A DNA stretch of 64,000 nucleotides from Dipylidium caninum (lineage: Eukaryota; Platyhelminthes; Cestoda; Cyclophyllidea; Dipylidiidae), in contig QEYB01000588.1 in the NCBI GenBank assembly GCA_017562135.1, positions 186,001-250,000 of the forward strand, in the 5' to 3' direction. The notes beneath the pieces are model-generated. The model ran no database searches, had not been told where the DNA came from, and was given only the letters and a program-made list of their open reading frames with translations. Shown here piece by piece: positions 43,990 to 56,700 of this stretch (within the stretch, counting starts at the first letter, position 1; each line of letters begins with the position of its first letter). Both the position numbers and the translations under genes were made by a program.

Positions 43990-45954
43990 GCGGGAGATCT
44001 CATGAGTCGAGCATGGACTGGGGCATAATCCCGCGAGGGCTGTGATGTATCGCCCATGTGGTCTCAAGTGGAGTGGAGTTACCGGCCATTTCATTGGCCG
44101 GGTGGGGAAATAATGCCAGGTGGGCTGACAGCCAATGGGAGCCCGGGGGTGCGTTACTGTGTGCTTCATCCCCCGCTGAAATGATGCATACCACAAGCCA
44201 TTCAGGCCTAATGGGCTACTGCATTTCCTCTCTTCCCTCCAGCTGCCCCCGTACGCAAGTTGTGTATTTCACTTCTACGTGAAATGCATTATTTTTTGGT
44301 GTGTGGTCTTAGTTAGCTCTCCGAGGCACCTTTAGGATAGGGATTTACCTAATGTAGGCCGTACAAATAAACGAGCATCTCTGCGGGCTGTTGATTTAAC
44401 AGCACAACTGCTGATGAGGGAGGCGAATCGCGAACCACAGTCATGTGACGCCGACTACCCCAAGTCTTAACGAAAGGAAAGAGGAAGGGCTGCCCATAGG
44501 AAAGGGCATCGTTCTGAATTAAATGGGACAGTGTTCCGCGGCACTTCGAGCCACAAGAGCCCAACAAAGGCCCCTGGAAGGGTGTGCGACATCCGCCGCC
44601 GTCGTCTCGAGTCGCGAATCTTCTCGACGGAGGAGCTACGATGCGACTGCTCGCTCCGCCGTCAATTGCTCCTTCCTCCCGCCGGCCCCTCGCGCCAGTC
44701 GGGTATCTCAGTCGGGTCGGAGGAAATGCCTGACACTCATCACCTAACTCTCGCTGAAGGTCATTTTTCTATCCCGAGAGTTAAATCTGAATGTGATGGC
44801 AGGGAGGGGGAACGCGGCATCCCGTTGGCTGTAGGTGCACTTGCGATTAAGTGGCAAAGACGTGGACGGTGTTGAACTCTCCTCAGTAAGTCGAAGGCTT
44901 CTACATTTGTTGCTCCTCCGACAGAACCTTTTGCTCTTTCGCCAATGCAGCGTGTGTTTATTGGTGGGGCGATGAATACCCGGTTGGGAGTCCCACTTCT
45001 GCCTGCCCCTCTCTCTCCACTCCAGACTGGTGAGCCCAACGCGGGGTGCTCCTGCTAGATAAGGAAAGAAGGCCAGTTGAAGAGCTTCGTTTCCTTCCTC
45101 ACAAAATTTGCGTCATTTAAGCGTGCGGATGAATGAGAAGTCCTGAAAGTCGCCGAGATAACCTTTCAAACACTCATGTGTTTTGTCGTCTTGTGATTTC
45201 TTATTTTTCGGGTTATTTAAGACACAGTCTTTTACAGCTGGACGCTGGCCTCTTCGCCAAGCAGTTCTTCTCCACGACGCAGACTCCGGGTCGCCCTCAA
45301 GGGGAAGATGCTTCGGAGGCAGGCGAAAATATCTACGCACGAATTCGGCCTCATTGCAGGCACCACTTGGGACCCTCTTCACAGTCCACGGCCGCCGCTG
45401 CTCGGTAGAAGCATCTGGAAGCTCGGCCACAGGCCCATTTCTCAACCCTCGTCCACACCGAGGAGGCCTTCTCTGACCCGGACGTTGCCTTCCTCCGTGG
45501 CCACAGAGCGATTCAGATGCTGCGATGGGGAAAACTGTCTCAAATAGCCGAACCTTCTGTGGAAGCCTCGAGGAGAGCACGTTGCGACCCCACTGGAAGA
45601 GGAGCGGCACCTACATGAATCCTGCAAAGCAGTTTCCCCTCACATTGCTTCCTTTTCCGGCCACTGGAGCTGTTTCTAGAAAGGTTTTGGGGCGTTCTGG
45701 TAATCTTCGGGAGATGGCGATGGGCAGACGGCACCACTCCACTTCACACTGCGGAGAATCAGGATTGAGTGACGATGGGGTGTTTGGACGACGGCTTTCA
45801 AGGCGATAAGATGGTTGGCTAACCTTTGCCACTGTTCTTCTCAACTTACGTGTCTCTTCTGTGTGGCATTCGCTTCGTGTCACTCTATCTCGGAAAACGA
45901 TCAGTCTTCCTCGCCTGACTGACAGAGCGAGGGAGAGAACGAAGGGAAATATAA

Positions 45955-45987
45955 AGAAAGAAAGGGAAAGGGAAAGGGAAGGGAGGG
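45955..45987. repeat. (GAAAGG)n purine repeat
   Basis: GAAAGAAAGGGAAAGGGAAA-type iterations. Confidence 0.85.
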
Positions 45988-47159
45988 CATCGAATTACGA
46001 TCAAATTCTGGCCGATTAAAAGGGATTTAAGGCAAATGTGGCGGGTTGTGAAGACCTATTTTTCACAGCTGTTTCCACAATTTTCGCGTCTTTTGAGAAA
46101 GAATTCACTTCTGCTCTGCGAACAATCACCTAATCGGCGAGAGACCTAATGAACGGTTGCACCAAGTGAGAATGCATAGTAGACGCATGTGTACAGTGGC
46201 ATCTCGATCATTTCAAAACTCACGGACGCGTCAGCCGAGGACTGAATTGTCCACACCCAGACTCGGAACTCCCAAACTCTCTCTGTCAATTCAAGTCGTA
46301 GGAGAAGGGGAAAATTCTAATTGGCTTCCTTATTTAATAAGAAAAACCCTTTTGCTACTACCTCATCACCACGGCGGTTCCGTTAAGTTGCACTATGCAA
46401 AGTGCGTTTGATTCGGTAAGGTTACCAAACAGGGTCTCCACTACTGATTTAAGTATTTCAGTAGCATCGCCCATCCTGCTTAGTCTGTAACGCTTCTCCA
46501 ACATTCTGCGTGGCTTGATACGCGAACTGATGTCCACAAGAGCTTTTGGGGACCCATCGCCCCGGAAAATAGCTTTATTCAGCCCGGCAGCCTACATTGC
46601 CAGTGGACTGCGCCTCTCGCGCACCCACTGCCTCCAAACAATTGTGCTGCCGATCGGAGGGGAGGGGAGAATGAAGAAAGGCGGTGGGAAGTTTGAGAGG
46701 CAGGACAAGGAATCCGTTTATCACCTGTCCCAAAGTAATCTTCAGTTGCTCTTGCAGGATCGCCCACCGTGCGACTTCACTGCGAGGCAGATTGGCAGCA
46801 TCGAGATAAGCATTTAATAGACTCAGCTTTTCCCCAGTTTTTACGATACGCACTCAAGCATCACAGCCAAATCCTCGTCTTCGTCTCCGCCTCCTACCCA
46901 TTGGCCGAGGGGAAATGCCCATTTGCAGACCGGGTTCAGCTGGGAAATCCTCGGGCTCCAGGGATGCTTCCTCTGGTAGCGACGGTACTCCAGTGTTATT
47001 TAATACCCCCGAAAGGGTTTTTTTCACACTTAGCGGTTTTTTTCCAACTTAAAGGGAATTCCGTATTACATGGGGAGCATTCGAATTAAAACGAAATAAA
47101 TGTTCAAAGCGCATTTTGTGAATACAGTCTCGTGTTGAACTGCGTATAATTAATAAGGG

Positions 47160-47193
47160 AGGGGGGGGGGAGGCGGGGGGGAGGGGAGGGGGC
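47160..47193. repeat. G-rich tract
   Basis: GGGAGGGGGGGGGGAGGCGG followed by more G runs. It has several runs of three or more G and could form a quadruplex on the + strand. Confidence 0.75.
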
Positions 47194-47900
47194 AGAGCAA
47201 AAGAGGTCCAGTCTACCGCTTAAGCGCCACCTCTTGCATATGAATGAAGTGCGGGGACGAGGAAAATTGCCTGCCTTGCCTGGGATCGCCGACGAAGACC
47301 CTGTGAAAGGGGGCAGGCGCGGCGGGAGGTGGAAACGGCTTCCACTTGGTCGCGCTTTGGCGCCTGACAAGGTGGCAGGCTTTGAGGTGGAAAAAAGGCA
47401 TAAGTTAATCCGCAAACCAAGAAAAAATTGCTTCACCGTGAGGAGAAGAAGTTTGCAGCCTCTCGTCAGCCGAACACCAGCGCCATTTGGGCGTTGCGCT
47501 CCTGTTGCGGGGTGTATCGTGGCTTTTGGCGCCTTCTCTCCGCTGTTAGCCGCAAAAGCGCTCCCCGCCCGACTAAACGCTGTCTCGATTGGTGTGGCAT
47601 CCATTAGAATGGACAAACACTTACACGGGTCCGCGTTTTCACACCCACTTGCCGTCCACCTTCCTCTTCCTCGTCCCCATCGCGACGGCGTACCGAGCGC
47701 CATCGCATTAGGCCTCGGGGGGAAGGGGGCGGGCGGAGGTGCCACACCATCCGCCTTCCACTCGCGCATGCACCAAACATGCTGCCCTCAGACTGCCGCC
47801 CGAATGAACACATTATCCGCCTTCTCCATCAAGAGAAGGTCGTGGGGCTTAAAACAGCGTCTATTTTAGGCAATTCAGAATACCTTTTTCTCGACCTCTC

Positions 47901-47944
47901 CCGCTCCCTCCCTCTCCCTCTCCCTCGCTCTCGCTCTCGCTCTA
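47901..47944. repeat. (CTCTCC)/(TCGCTC)n pyrimidine repeat
   Basis: Adjacent CTCCCT and CGCTCT hexamer arrays. Confidence 0.85.
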
Positions 47945-50607
47945 TTTTACCGTGCTGATCCTTATCAGACGTTATTTCCATCCCCTTAGTGGGGAAGAAG
48001 AAGGTATTGCTTTGGGGCGCATAATCTTGCTAAATCGGCTGCAGACAGGCATGAGGAGTATTAACTTGTTTTGAGAAAATTTGCAGCATCCTCCGCGTTC
48101 CCGGGGAGGGGGGGCAGGGGGAGGAGCGCTCATACGGGCGATGCATTCAGGGATCCGCTTCCGACCGAGTGACTAGGCAACCTGAGCCTCGCCTTCGGTT
48201 AACAGGAAGGAGAAAAGGGAAGAAAAGCCCTTGAGAAGGGTTAAAGGGGAGCGACGTCTGCTCCATGCGATGCGTAGGGCAACATCTTCTGTGACAAGTC
48301 TACCTTTGAGTGGTTTTTCCCCGAATTCTCAGCGTAGCGTCATTTTCGAGGTGGGTTGCAGAAGTTGTGGTCGCCCGCCTCGGTGCCAGGGAGGCACCAA
48401 AAGCCCTTCGCTAACGCCCAAAATGCTTTTCTTCTCAAGATTGTTGCGCCTTCCATGTGACTTTATCTCGCACCGGCAGAGTCTGCTTCCCCTTTTTTCG
48501 ATCCCTTTTGTCTACTTATTGCAGAGCTTCACCCTTTCCCCAATCTTCCTCACCAAACTAACCGTCATAAGCGTTAGGCAAATGGGGAAGCCTGTTTCGA
48601 CCCCTGTAACTCTGTCGCCTGTCGCTGGTGTCGTCCGTGCGACGCGTCAGACCGTTGGAAGGCATCCTTCGGCGGCCAAGTAAAAAGATGTTTGCCCCGG
48701 CACGTTGGCGTCTACGCTCAAGGGGGACCACTTCGCCTCCCACTTTCACCCACGTCATCACTGAGGGTTTCCAAGTCCCCCAGCCAGTTCGAATACCTAA
48801 TTCCACGCGGTGGGGCAACTGGTGAAGGTCACCAAGCTGTAGTTGATATTTAAACGGTAGTATGTGAATTGAAGGACAAAGGTTTAATGCTTTTTACCAT
48901 TGAAGCTGATGTTGCTCCAACTCTTCCACGAGGGGAACGGCCACAAACTCGTCGTGCCGACCGCTCCTCTGCCCACACTCGCCAAGCACGGAGAGCACCA
49001 AGACATTCCACTCATTTCGCGGTCTTTCTCTGGAAAGATCCACGGTCAGTCAGGGAGTATTTCGTTATTTTTGGACCCTAGCAACCACCGCCTAGCACCG
49101 ATTGTCCTCCGACTCGGGGTATGCGAGCCATTTCCAAAATTTACACTTCCTCGGCCAATACGTGCGGTGTTCACCTACTTTAACAGGAGTTTAATTATCT
49201 CCTGGCAGATTGTCCTGTTGGCGTGGAGGCTGGCGCCAACACCGTCCGCGGACGACGGGGAAGAGGTCGAGCGACAACAAAGTCGAGATGGTTTTGCAAC
49301 ACGCCGTCCACTACCTCTTCGGCCTGCGAGTTGCGTGCACCACTCGGTCTTGCCTCCGAGCGCCCGTTTTTTGTGGCCAACAAACTACGCCGCTCAGAAG
49401 GCCGTTTTTTGTGGATCACAAACTGCCATGCCCCTGGGAAGGCAACACACCGCTTGGGTGCATAAAACCCGCCCAGTGTGGACAGACGCTCCCCCGTTCG
49501 AGGTTCCTAGGCTCTTGGCCTGCTCTCCCTCCCGGTGAGGCGAAGTCTCCCCGTTGAAGATCCTTTTCTCTTCAAAAAAGGCCGAATGAGTGGCAGTGAA
49601 ATAAGAGTTTCAGAGCGAGTCTCCCCCGATCGCATCGAGGAGGGTGGATGAAGAAAGGAGCGCTTGAGACACCCGACATGAGCGGAACAGAGGCAGGGGC
49701 GAGCTCGACAGATTCCACGCCTCGGAATAAGCTTGCATCTCCCAGCCGACACTCTGCCACCGGCACACCGCGACGGATTAAACGGCGGCGGCCGAGGAGG
49801 TGCTCCGCCCTCGCCAGACCAGAGAGGCGCAGGCTCGCTCGTCTCACCCCTGCTCGAGTGGACCGAGGAGCAGCGGCCGTCCACCCTCCGTGTCAGTCAA
49901 GAGGCCCTTTTGGGATGAATAGACTATCTATTTCGGTGCAAAGGACAAGCGTGACAGCGAGATGAGGGGGTCCACGATTTGGCCTCGAGGTGTGCTGAGG
50001 AGGCGCGAGAAGCTGGGGAGAATGAGACTTGGGAGGATGCTCGAACTCGGCGTGTACTTGCGATTTCGCATCATAACCGACTCTGGCGCCTCCGTACGAT
50101 TGCTGAACACAGTCTTGTCGTCCGCTCCGCCATCTCGCGCAAAAAGTTCGCCACCTTCTGCCTGAAGGGAAAGAAAAGGCGTCGGTGAGCAGCGAATATG
50201 CAACAAAAAAGTGCCCAGGCGGGTGGGGGACCAAACAATGGCGTCCCGTTTTGTAGCAGACGGCAATTGACAGCGCCAGTTTGAGTTTGAGATTACGCGA
50301 AAAGGCCAACTTGTCCCCGGAGCAGGTCCGCTTGTTGCGGCGTGGGCAGTTGTGGGACAATGAGTTTCGCCCTCAGACCTCGAAGCCTCGAGAACGTCCG
50401 GGGGGCGGCCGCCGTCCATCGAGTTCACCTACTTCCGCGTTTTCCGTCAACACATCCGCCCCGTGAATTCCACCCAGCTGACGGCGAATGGTCGTGCCTC
50501 GAGGCCGGGGCACTTCGCCCACCCGCTTTTCACCCATGCTGCCAAGTGCCGCAGCTTGAAGAAGCTGCTCAGAGTGTGTCAATCAGAAACGGTTGTAAGG
50601 GAGGCGC

Positions 50608-50781
50608 TTACATGCGAGACGCGGACCACTTGCAGGCGACACACTCGGGTCTGCCACGTGTGCCCAGGTCCTTGTCCCTTTGCTTCTTCCGTATGGACTT
50701 CGCCTTGTCCCAACCGAAGACCAACGGGATTATCAGCAGGAACATGAACGACGTCGAGAGCCACGTGAGCAGGAAGTACAT
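50608..50781 (-). CDS. DUR3-like, exon 11 (last helix and tail)
   Basis: Acceptor CCACTTCCAG precedes 50781 (phase 0). The exon encodes MYFLLTWLSTSFMFLLIIPL, the last membrane helix, then a basic, Cys-containing tail ending SASRM and TAA (50608-50610). The CVAC motif in the tail is unusual. Confidence 0.85.
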   Translation of the reverse strand: MYFLLTWLSTSFMFLLIIPLVFGWDKAKSIRKKQRDKDLGTRGRPECVACKWSASRM

Positions 50782-53700
50782 CTGGAAGTGGGAGGAGGAC
50801 TTGGGGTCAATCGCCTCGCATACATTGCCGCCTGACCGCAATCATGCAGCGACTAGCAACCAGGTCTCCTTAGACCAACCGACCGCCCGACCGCCCGACC
50901 GCCCGACCGCCCTCCATGCCCCGGAGGTCGAGGCACAGGGGGCATTTCAACTCCCTCAGAAAGTCTCCCTTCAACGAAAGGTATTTCGGAGATTAAAGAG
51001 GCTATGCAACAAATGCTCCTCCGGAGGCGGTCACGTTTTGATCAAGGAGCTGATGTTTGCGGCAAATGACTCGCTCCATGGAGCGAATCTTTCCAGACTC
51101 GCCAGATGGTTAGTCTGACGAGGACACGGTAGTTGGTCGGACAGGAGGGCGGACAGGTTTTGGTACCGCTTTAGCACTCATATCACACAAACACACATAC
51201 GAGCGCAGTTTGCTGGAGGCTGAGACTTCAGAAGCCCCTCTGATGGCCAATTTAATGTGTGACAATCGAGGCGGGTCATCTGCTCTCTGCCTTCGGTGCT
51301 CCTGTCTGCCGACGTGGCTTCCTACTCATGCTGAAGGCTGTCTAATAGTCAGTGTTGCCACTGGCGGCAGCAGCAACAGCGGTTTCCTATAGCAGTCGGC
51401 TTCTACAACCCGAAAGTTAAGTCGCTCGGGAGTTGGTTACTTCAACCAGCTTGTGGTCGAAGTACCAACACAGTTTGTCATTTACGCCGGTGAATTTCTG
51501 GGCACAAAGGTGCTTACGATGACTTGGAAGTAGCCCGGAGACAGCGACGGCGGAATGAGGACGATGGCGGGGAGGATGACCACGTAGAGGACGGCCAGAA
51601 GGAGGATGGTATACGTGAGGATCTTCGAGGAATAACTGAAGGCGCGTCTGACGTCGTCCAAACGCGGTCGTCCGCCTGCCAGTAGATGGGCGTTTCGGAT
51701 GCCCAGGTCTCTTCAAACGCAAAAATGACATGATTGACTGACAAATCAACGACAGGAGCACCTTGTCAAGTGCTCTGCTTCCCCGCAACTGCTGAAAGGG
51801 GAAGGCAGCTTTTCATCACCCCTGCTTTGGGCCGTACTTCCTCGAGGCGATCGGCCCGAGGCGATTAATGCCTCGAGGCCAAGAGAAATCGTCTATTGTT
51901 GGATACAGGGAGGGGGGGGGGCACAGAGATGGCCTCCACGACGAAGGACAGCCGTATGCGATGACAAGTGCGGTCAACGCATAGCGAAACTCCCCACACC
52001 TTGAAGCAGGCATGCCAGGTGACGAGGCCGGGGCTTGGTGGGGTGGATGGACACGAAAGCCAGCCGTGACTGCGATTGTCGGTGGAGGGAATGTGGGGGC
52101 TGGCGGAGCGCCTCCTTGACGTTGACATGCGGCATCGTAGGCTGCTACCACAGGAGGCGAAACTTACCGTGGCAAAAATGCGCTTTTTCCGTGAGGCCGT
52201 CACAAGCTCGGTGATGGCCTTGACAAGTCAGCTCTCTGTTGATGTCCCAACGGAAATGAAGAACCGTTCTTGACGAGGTCTGACATAGTTTACAACCGCA
52301 AGAGTGAGTGATTGCAAAAACGAGGTAAGGCATTTCAAATTCCTCAGTTCACGGGATTCCAAGCTGCCAACACGAAGGTGCTCCCGTTGCTCCAATTTTT
52401 CCCGCTGTTCCCCCAGCGAGATGTGCTGGTGGGGGAGGTGGCTCTGCGGTCCCCATGCGCCTCAAATGAAACTCCACAGTTGACTAGTGGAATCACATCG
52501 ACCGGACAGGAGGCCAGCGCACTAAGCAACATCGCACAACCCCCCTCGGCGATCTTATCACCCAGTTAAGTGGGAATATACGCGAAGAGGATCAGTGCGA
52601 TCAACTGACGATAGGGTGTTTCTGCGCATAAGACACATAGACAAAAAGGGAGGCGTTTTACCCACTGCCACTGGCTTTGGCGTTGGCCAAAGCCCCACCG
52701 ACGTCCTCCGGGATCAGTACGAGATTCGTCTCCGCCGCAACGCGATGCCAACGCCGCTGAGCGGAAGAATCCGGACGTTTAACTGGTCAGGAATTTGTCC
52801 TATTTACGGCTAAGACAGAAAGGAAATCCTCAAAGGGGCTTAGAGTTTTGCCCAGACACTAGCCGAGGAGAACGTCTTTGCCGACGGAGGCAGCTTACGT
52901 AAACGGTAGTCCAAGTGAAAGGAGAAGCGGGGCTACTGAGATAAAAAAAGAAGCTTGGCAATTTCTCACCTACTCCCGCGTGAAGGGGTCCACCTACCTG
53001 CTGTAAGTCTCCGACCAGGGCCGAAGGGGATCGTCGATCGAGCGGGTCTTCTCCCACACTTCCAGCGCCTCCTCCTCGCTCAGGGGTCTCGTGGTGCAGA
53101 GAGTGAAGATAACGGTGACCAGAGCGCCCGCCACGATGGTGCCCATCGTTCCGCCGCCCCTCCAATCAAGTCCGCCTGTGTGCCGGAAGACGAGTATGAG
53201 GCGGGACAACACGCAAGGCTCTGTTTTTCCCATTCCCTTCCCCACGATAATCCAAATCCCCTCCCCGTAACTTCCCACCAACTCTTGTCACGTCAGTCGC
53301 TTTACTGTAGCAACATTTCAGCGTGGCAATCTGGCAGGTGTAGGTAAATTCTTCCATGTCGCGCTCCCCTTCGCGAGCACTGCTAATGTGATTTATCTGA
53401 GAGGCAGGGAATTCCGCCAACTGACCGCTATGAAGTCGAGTGAGCGCTCTACGACGCTATCGGTGGTGCGGACTCTCCATTCTCGACTAGGTGGCCTCTT
53501 CGGGGCGCCGATTTACTCGAGAGGACGCCACTCGCCACCCACAAGGGCAGCGCTCCGAGCTGCGTTGGGCACCGGCCCGGGCAGGCGAGGTTCTGCGCCG
53601 TGGAGGTGCTGATGGGGCGGGATTAAGACGCTGTCCCAAGTGGATCTGTCAGTCACGCCGGTGGGCAGTTGGCCAATGGGGCAAAGCATTTCGATGGGCG

Positions 53701-56700
53701 CCGGTGCTTCAGCGTTGCCCTTCGAGCAGCGAACCGCGGGACAATGACAATTCGGTGGGCGTACACGAGAGGTGGGACTTTTTACCTTTCCTACTGGGAG
53801 CCGCGATGGGACTTCAGCCTTAAATCCACCTGGTCAGACCAGCCGAAAGAGAGGATGACGGGCGGGGAAGAGACTTTTCGCGTCTCCTTTCTCGCTCCAC
53901 GTCTAGGACGGTGTCGCTTTGTCCGAAAATTATCGAGGCTGTTTAGCGCATAATAGGAATTCTACGTCCTCCGTCGAAAGTCCGTTTCGTGAGCCAACGA
54001 GCCTGCGTGCTTCTCGTTCATCACGGCTCTACCGACAACGAATTCCTCGCAGTGGAAACCGGTGGGGTCGCCTCAGTCCAGGACCGTGCGATTCGCGATG
54101 CATATGAGGGAGAGGACGCCTCCCCCAGCCTCTCCCTCTTCCTCTTCCAAAACCCTTTTGCCCTCCGGGAACGGTGCTTCTCCTTGGCGGCGGATGAGCC
54201 ACTCCCGACTTTCCATCGATTCGTGTACAAAGGAGTGTCGTCCTGATTAGGATTTCAAAGACCACGAAGCCTGTCTGAAACCCAAAAAGTCTGTGTTTGT
54301 GCTCGGAAGGAGAATCGTCGCCCGAATTTGTGCACAAAATTCGCCTTCTGACCGGTTGCTCCCACGCAATTCGCGTTACAGTCCACAGACTCTCGAGAGT
54401 TTCCTTCTTTCTAAGACCGAAAGTGTCTCCTGCCTTAAACTCGCAATTAACTAGGGCGCCGGTTGAGACACTCTGCAGGGCATAACTCCTCTCGGCTTCC
54501 ACAGCTCGTTAACTGACTTGCGTGTTGCAGAAGTGGGACATGCAGCCTCGGTGTTTAACAAAATGGTCGTCTAATCACGGTGAGCACGTAATCCCCGGAA
54601 AGTACACTTTTTCGTGACAAAGTGGTCTCTCAGCCATGTCCCCCGCCTCGTAGCCCTTCTTCTTCGCGCCGACACGTCTTGAAGGCCTCGGACCAGCGTC
54701 TCGGACGCAAGTCTGACGTCAATTGGCTCGGAAACTGCGTTCTCCGCTGGGCGTCAGGCGAAGGTGGAAGTGCTCCGAAAGATCAGGACGAGTGACAGAA
54801 GCATATGAAACGCTGGTCGCTATGATCGCCTTCTCCGCCGCCTCGGAGAATGCGAGGACAGCAAAGAGACCCTGTGGGGCTGCGCTCTTCCACCTGGAGG
54901 TAAGGGACTTGCTAAGACTTACTTAAATAGGCGGCAATGAGAGCCGCTCCGCCGCAGATCGCACTGACGGAGGTGCCGACAATGACAGCGGCCGAGGTGA
55001 CACGCGGCCAGAAGAAGGCGAAGTAGACGCCGCCCACCGCGGAGCCACACACGATTCCCAAGCAATGACTTAAGTCGAGCATCGACACCTGAAACAGACG
55101 TGTCGGCAAGAAAACGTGCCGCAGAACGTTGCAAACTCAGAATTTAATAAAGAAGGAAGCATCGTGGAAGCGGGCGCCCCGCCGAGGGCCGATGCTGCGC
55201 TGCGAGGAGAACACTTTCGAGTCTGCGCGAACGGAGGCGCGAGGGACCAGAGGAGAACTGTGTCTACAGGCGATTTCAACCACTGATAAGCTGCTCCTCA
55301 ACCAGGCGCTTGAATGGTGGCTGTTTTACGTCGCGATCACAGTCACTTTCACCAGCCCCAGTTCCTCACAATTCAACCAAAACAAGATAACGTTAACCGT
55401 GGAAAGAGGAGGCGCGCTCGAGCACCCGAGCGAGGACGCCGTACACCGCCGGAGGGCCACTGGGCGTGGCAAAAGCTAGGTCTCTCAGGTCCAAACGGGC
55501 TGTCGAGGCGACGTCCTCCCGACTTACGCAAGTCGTCGGATCGGGTTCGTGCACTCAGCCAAGAGGAATTCTTGCGTCTGAGAGCCTACAAGCAGTTTGG
55601 GAGGTTTCGACGCTCCGATTGTGAGCGGGAGAGAGTGGAGGGACGAGGGCTCGAGCCGTCAATGACTCGGGCACTCGACCTTTGCTCTGTACGTGAAACG
55701 GTGAAAGAGGCGTTTTTGATGTATTTCTACGAGAAAGAAAGGACTTTGCACAGCTTACTAACTCTAAGACTAAAGATTTTCTCCGAAAAAGACACACATG
55801 ACTTATCAACCGTTGGCAGAAAATCGTAGATGTCAGTGAAAGTTCTTTCAATTGAGTATAATAAATGATGGGAGAATTGCGCCTTCTGATTTCTACTTAT
55901 GCCAAACGCTCGTTTCGTAGTTTCCGACCTGATACAATGACGAATGGGTTCTCGGAGGACACTACGACACAGCTCCGCTCTGCCACCTTCGCCTTTCCAC
56001 CGTTCTCCCTCGGGGGCCGGTTGTGGACCGCCGGCTTCTCGAGGACTGAGCCCCGAATTGACGCCGCAGGGGCCCTCTGCTCTCTCGAAGGGGAAGGGGA
56101 ATGCGGAGGGAGGTGGACGAGGACAAACCTGCATGATTTCGAGGAGCACCGAAGCGCAGATGAACGAGGCAAGAACGATGTAGACGGCGTAGGTGCGAAC
56201 AGTCTTGGTCCGCTCAATGTACCTCCGGTAATCCCCGTGGATGGAGCATTTGGCCCGAAAATTTACCGCCAGGTGAGCTAGCTTTTGATCTCTAGGCGCA
56301 AAAAAATGTAAAAATAAAGGGATTTTCATAATGTAAGTCTCTTCATGGCTCCTCTTCCTGTTAAACGTCCAAAGATTCAGACGTGCCGGTGTGGGATTCT
56401 CAGTAATGTCAAAATGTTCCCGTGGTGCTTTCGACAAGGAAATAAGCTACGATTATTTTTTATAGGGGACTTCACCGATTTCGCTGTGAAGACGCGGAAA
56501 ATGGTCACCGGAAGACATGGAACGGTAGGCGAGGCGAAGCCGTGGCGTTTCATCGGACCGAATGGTGCTGACTGCTGGAGGACGCGAAAGGCCCACCTCA
56601 TGACTGCAGCAAATGGCTGGTGAAGGAGGCAAACTCAACCTCGACGGGGATGCTCCGACCTCGCTTGAGCAGTGGGCGGCGGGTAGGCGGAACATTGGGG

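Larger units (their letters stand above)
43990..50607. other. 6.6 kb intergenic stretch without recognised gene
   Basis: This lies between the 5' end of the Dpr-like gene and the 3' end of the DUR3-like gene, both on the - strand. It includes purine and pyrimidine simple repeats and long opposing open frames (47104-47869) without any domain signature. No AATAAA for the DUR3-like transcript was seen within 500 bp of its stop. Confidence 0.5.

Noticed and set aside
50881..50912. Array of identical short units, considered as CRISPR-like
   Set aside because: Units are 8 bp with no spacers, in a eukaryotic intron; a simple tandem repeat.
50342..51118. 258-codon + strand open frame
   Set aside because: It runs antisense across the last DUR3-like exon, which has clear family support, so it is a shadow.
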